Source: Silene latifolia (Eukaryota; Streptophyta; Magnoliopsida; Caryophyllales; Caryophyllaceae). Taken from it: DNA of 64,000 nt. The stretch is taken from NCBI RefSeq assembly GCF_048544455.1, contig NC_133532.1:13146948-13210947 (forward strand), read 5' to 3'. The notes below the pieces were generated by a model that was not told the DNA's origin, searched no databases, and saw only the letters and a list, made by a program, of their open reading frames with translations. Both the position numbers and the translations under genes were made by a program. Below, piece by piece: positions 60,380-64,000 of the stretch (positions are counted from its first letter, which is position 1; each line of letters begins with the position of its first letter).

Positions 60380-60850
60380 GAAAGGGTGGCTGGGTAGTAG
60401 AGGCGGACGTCAGAGGTCAGACAAGTGGAGGCCGCGGCGGCAAGGAGATGAGGGTGATGGGTGGTCATCGGACGTGCAGGGGGGTGACGGAGGGATTATG
60501 TCTGAGGTGGCTGGTTAAGAGGTCGTGGGGTGGCTCGAGTGGTTCTAAGGTGGATGGCCTGGTGTGGTGAGGAAGTTTCAGCCTTCAGGGTGGATGTGCA
60601 TTTGCGATCGGGAGTGGTGGCAGCACAGGGGGTGGTTCAATGGTGGTTTGGGAGGTGCGAGTCTAGCGAAGTGCGGCTGTGCGGGTCTGGGAATTGGGTG
60701 TGGCCTACAAGGGAGGGACTGTGAAGGTTGGTGCACGGTGGTTGTCGGTGGTGGTGGTGGTTAGCCGGTGGCCTATGGCTATGGTGGACGTTGCTGGGTG
60801 GGTGGTGGTGGTTGTATGGGGTGGTTGGTTGGTGGTTTTTGGAGGAGTAA
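60380..60850. repeat. GGTGG-rich low-complexity tract
   Basis: It is strongly purine/T biased on the plus strand, with many GGTGG and GGTGGTGG units. The glycine- and valine-rich frames across it follow from composition and are not evidence of a gene. Confidence 0.7.
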
Positions 60851-61935
60851 TTTTTCATATTTAATTGTAATTAGAACAAAATAGTAAATGAGGTCAAATA
60901 ACAAGGGTATAATGGTCATTCATGTCCATGATTAAGTAAATCATGTCCATGAATGAGCATAACCCTTCATGAAAAGTACTACTGTTTCTGTGGTAGACAG
61001 GTATACCTAAATATTTTTCGTGGCGTTGAGGAAGAATTAAGAAAGTTTTTTATTTTTTATTTTTTTTTTTCGTACAAGAACTAAGAAGTGTGATACTTAA
61101 GTCGAATTTCCAGAATATTTGGAAAGATATTGGCTTATCATCTTAGCACCATGTCAAAACGAGAACATTAAAAAAGAAATAAAGTGATGAAGCTCCAATC
61201 TTTTCAATAGTATACTTGGTCAGTTTGCCATCACTTGTCTACCTCAAAGGCTCAAAGTATTGAATCATCGGTGATTATTGTGTGAGGCGGTTCTGACACT
61301 ATAAGACAGTCCACTAGTATAAAAAAACACTCTTTTATGGACAACAATAAATGAATAAACCTTCATAGAAAAGAACCGTCATATAATGTTAAGTAAAATC
61401 TTTGCTTGCATCGCCTTATTTTAGCATCATGATAAGGCTCTCACATGGCGAGAAGCATGGGTGGTGGGCCACCCCATGTGCTTTCCCACTCACACCCTAA
61501 ATGGGTTTTTTGTGAGAGAAAATGATATCCGTCTGACCATTTCAAACGGATATAACGGTCTGAAATAAGAATTTGCGTATAATGTTAGACCGTCTTCTTC
61601 TAAAATTTGTGGGGAATCATATTTTATTCGGTCCGTTTTTCTTAAGACCATTGCTTTTGGTCTGAAATAAGATGGGTAACATGTCATCATTTTACAATAA
61701 AATGTTATTGTTTTTTGATAACATGTTACCATTATTGTTCACATCATTTTCAGGGTAAAAAATAACACTTCTAGTCATAACATTTTGTGAATTAATTGGT
61801 TACATTTTCTTAAAAAATGGCAACATTTTATCCGTCTGACAAATAAGACCAAAAGTATCCGTCTGAAACAAGAATTTGCGTATTTATTAGTATCTGTTTA
61901 TACTCTACAACTTTAATATGGTTTAGACACAATTA

Positions 61936-62200
61936 GTAGATTATACAACTGGTTGTATGTAGTTTATGTACAACATTTTCAATGTTGTTGAGTTTTGTTA
62001 AAAAGTTGTCGAGTTTTACTAACAAAAATTGTCGAAGTTCAATCAAAAAGTTATTGAGCTTAAGAGGAATAATTATTAAACTCAATAACTTTTTAAATTA
62101 GTTCAATAACTTATAAAATAAATTTCGACAACTTTGTGTAAGTTAACTCAACAACTTTGAGGATTATCATGCAATACTAATATACAACTGGTTGTAAGAT
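61936..62200. repeat. Segment bounded by ACAACTGGTTGTA motifs
   Basis: TACAACTGGTTGTA occurs at about 61943 and 62183, each nearly palindromic. The interior repeats GTTGTCGAG and CAATAACTT-like phrases in both orientations. It may be a small fold-back repeat; borders and class are uncertain. Confidence 0.4.
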
Positions 62201-62589
62201 AGTATTTGTGGTTTAGACAGCGCAAAAAAATCTGAGATATTCTTTAAAGACTGATGGTAGTGATCTTATTAACCTTTAATTTGCTGTCAGAATTATTTGT
62301 GAATGTTGTTGTATACTTTAATCATTAATTATTAATTATATGGAATCTGTTTCGACAACGACACATGAATGTCAGATTCATTGGAATCTGGAATCAGATG
62401 CAACAGTATAAACCCAACATAAGGTGAGCAGTTGGTTATGTATGGTTAACTGATGATAAAAAAGGGTCTAACTTTTTGGGTGCTCATCACACGCATTCCT
62501 CTTTCAACAATTGTCTAAGAGATGCAAGTTGAGTTGTTCAGCAAATTCTCATTTAAGACGGGTATGTCAGGAAATTTTTCATTTCGGTG

Positions 62590-63105
62590 GTTGGACAAAG
62601 ACAGAGATCGGGACGGGACCATTTTGGTAGGACAGATTTTATTTGGTCCGGTCCATGGTCCACCTATTTACTCTACTTTGGTCTACGGTCCGGTCTTGGA
62701 CCAAACCGAATGGACCGCGGACCGGACCATGGACCGAACTTATATAAGAAAAGAATCTTTAAAATTGGAAGATTATTGATTTTATTTTCTAACTTTGTTA
62801 ACACGTATTATAAGATGTGTAATTATGTACTTAAATCTAGTAAAAATAAAATATTGTTTATTTTGATCGTTGCGAGTTTTTTAACTTCTAACTTTATATG
62901 ATAGGCATGTACATGCCAATCATATTTGGTCCACTTTGGTCCATTTGATCCGGTTCGTCCGGTCTACGCGTTTTTCTGGTCCAAAGCGGACCGGACCAAT
63001 ATTAATATGGTCCGGTCCTCGGTCCATCTTTTAACCCTTATTTGGTCTTCGGTCCAAAGGGTTTGGTCCGGTCCGGTCCGGTCCCGGACCAATGAACACC
63101 CCTAG
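62590..63105. repeat. GGTCC/GGACC-rich dispersed repeat
   Basis: Many copies of GGTCCGGTCC and complements surround an AT-rich centre (62750-62920). The right end reads GGACCAATGAACACCCCT, a border type frequent in plant dispersed repeats. I did not find a matching left terminus. Confidence 0.5.
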
Positions 63106-64000
63106 GTATGTCGTCTCAAGCTTAAACTGGTCAAAACTCAAAGAGGTGTTACTATGAGAGGAATAAGACAAAAGCAGAATACATGGGGAAAAACAAAAGA
63201 TTTGTCGTATGGCTAGCTGGGTTTGGCGAAGTCCTTGGAAGAGACCCTCTTGTATTCGATTACTATGCAATTTCGGTTGTGGGAGATCACAATCTTAACA
63301 CAATGATTCCCACTTCATAGGTTTCAGAGATGGTCCTCTACCTCTAGTTATGAAGATAAAGAATACATCCCTAGGCATATTTCCGATCTGATTGTCCCAG
63401 TAAATAGTTTACGTTTATTTTTGAGTTAGTATTCTCTTTTTTCGTTTTTTTTATGTGAAGTACTTGTAATGAATATCTAATTTCATGCTTGACACCTTTA
63501 CCACCCCCAACGACGACCACAAAGATGAGTAAAAAAAGACGACAAGAGGGAAAACACGATAACTATCAACTCTCATGGTATGGAAACGTCAATGTGAGCG
63601 ACAAGAGGGAAAACACGATAACTATGAAAACAAGATAAGTGAAATGAGGTGAGGAGGAAGAGGAAATGAGTAGTGATGGCGCGATTGAGGCCATTGCTTT
63701 GGCAACAAGAAGGAAATAATGCAAAAGAGAACATATTATACTAGACTAGGCTTACTAGTATTCAAGGGTACAGATTCAGTCAAGTTTAGAAGAAAGTGTA
63801 AAAAAGAAGGAAGATTATATGCTCCTCCACTCCTGCAACTTTCAACAAGAATATATATATTCTACCACTAGTTTTTGAGAAAAGTTTGGAGTGACATGTG
63901 ATACATGATTCTTTTTCATTCAAGGATCCATGTCCATTTGAGACTCAGATTCCGAAACAACACAAACCATACCAAATTTAATATCTATGTATTTAGACTC
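63106..64000. other. Right flank without a supported gene
   Basis: No coding frame, RNA gene or clear repeat was recognised. A short phrase GCGACAAGAGGGAAAACACG occurs at about 63598 and partly near 63540. Confidence 0.5.

Larger units (their letters stand above)
59482..62560. other. Downstream region without a supported gene
   Basis: The first few hundred bases should include the 3' untranslated region of the ligase gene; AATAAA at 59931 is a possible polyadenylation signal, unproven. A GGTGG-rich tract is at 60380-60850. Between 61500 and 61880 a phrase near CAAGAATTTGCGTAT occurs twice with CCGTCTGA motifs, probably repeat-derived. No frame shows a domain. Confidence 0.5.

Noticed and set aside
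60530..60864. Overlapping glycine/valine-rich frames
   Set aside because: They follow from the GGTGG-rich composition and are open in several frames and on both strands.

Overview
This is nuclear DNA from a flowering plant. The evidence is a 12-exon gene with GT-AG introns for a plant-type CHY/RING ubiquitin ligase, and a large block of nested plant transposable elements: CACTA, Ty3/gypsy of the Tekay-chromovirus and Athila types, Ty1/copia, and a probable Helitron. The many CTCGATCGAG-type palindromes inside the retrotransposons make me think of Caryophyllales, perhaps Caryophyllaceae. That is an impression, not a demonstration.

Layout. 1-1104: AT-rich flank with a 74-bp tandem duplication and a possible MITE. 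1105-47160: one nest of transposons. The host of the nest is an old minus-strand copia element (called D), of which only 5' LTR pieces, the primer site and gag remain (19187-19923, 22952-23191, 46825 to about 47160). Three elements sit in D: a CACTA transposon (1105-19186, TSD AAT) in gag, a truncated LTR element C (19924-22951) near the start of gag, and a minus-strand Athila-like element A (23192-46824) in its LTR. The CACTA carries a complete Tekay element E (10468-18724, TSD ACAAC). Element A carries a second Athila-like element B inside its gag (33990-43100, TSD AAAGC). 47160-53600: gene-free sequence with a probable 4-kb non-autonomous Helitron (48927-52946) and a possible MITE. 54144-59481: the only convincing host gene, encoding a 284-residue CHY zinc-finger/RING-H2 E3 ligase like MIEL1/CHYR. 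59482-64000: no gene seen; low-complexity and repeat-derived sequence.

How the parts work together. The CACTA has two minus-strand genes: tnpD (TNP2-type transposase, broken by frameshifts) and a tnpA-like Transposase_24 gene that ends in a Ulp1/C48-type peptidase domain. Arrays of ACAACGG/CCGTTGT motifs, the presumed TnpA sites, occur at both ends and also between the two genes. E, A and B each have gag-pol, but all three are interrupted by stops or frameshifts. A also has an Athila ORF-1-like gene after integrase. Element C has E-like LTRs and a tRNA-Met primer site, yet its only visible ORF is an Athila ORF-1-like protein placed where gag should be.

The most interesting structure is not protein-coding. 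E, A and B each have a hairpin with an 8- or 9-bp stem and a 4-base RGGA loop, ending 18-20 nt before the 3' LTR beside the polypurine tract. The stems differ in sequence but pair in each element. B also has three hairpin modules with a near-constant core and different, matching outer stems. Several families carry arrays of short perfect palindromes in their LTRs and leaders.
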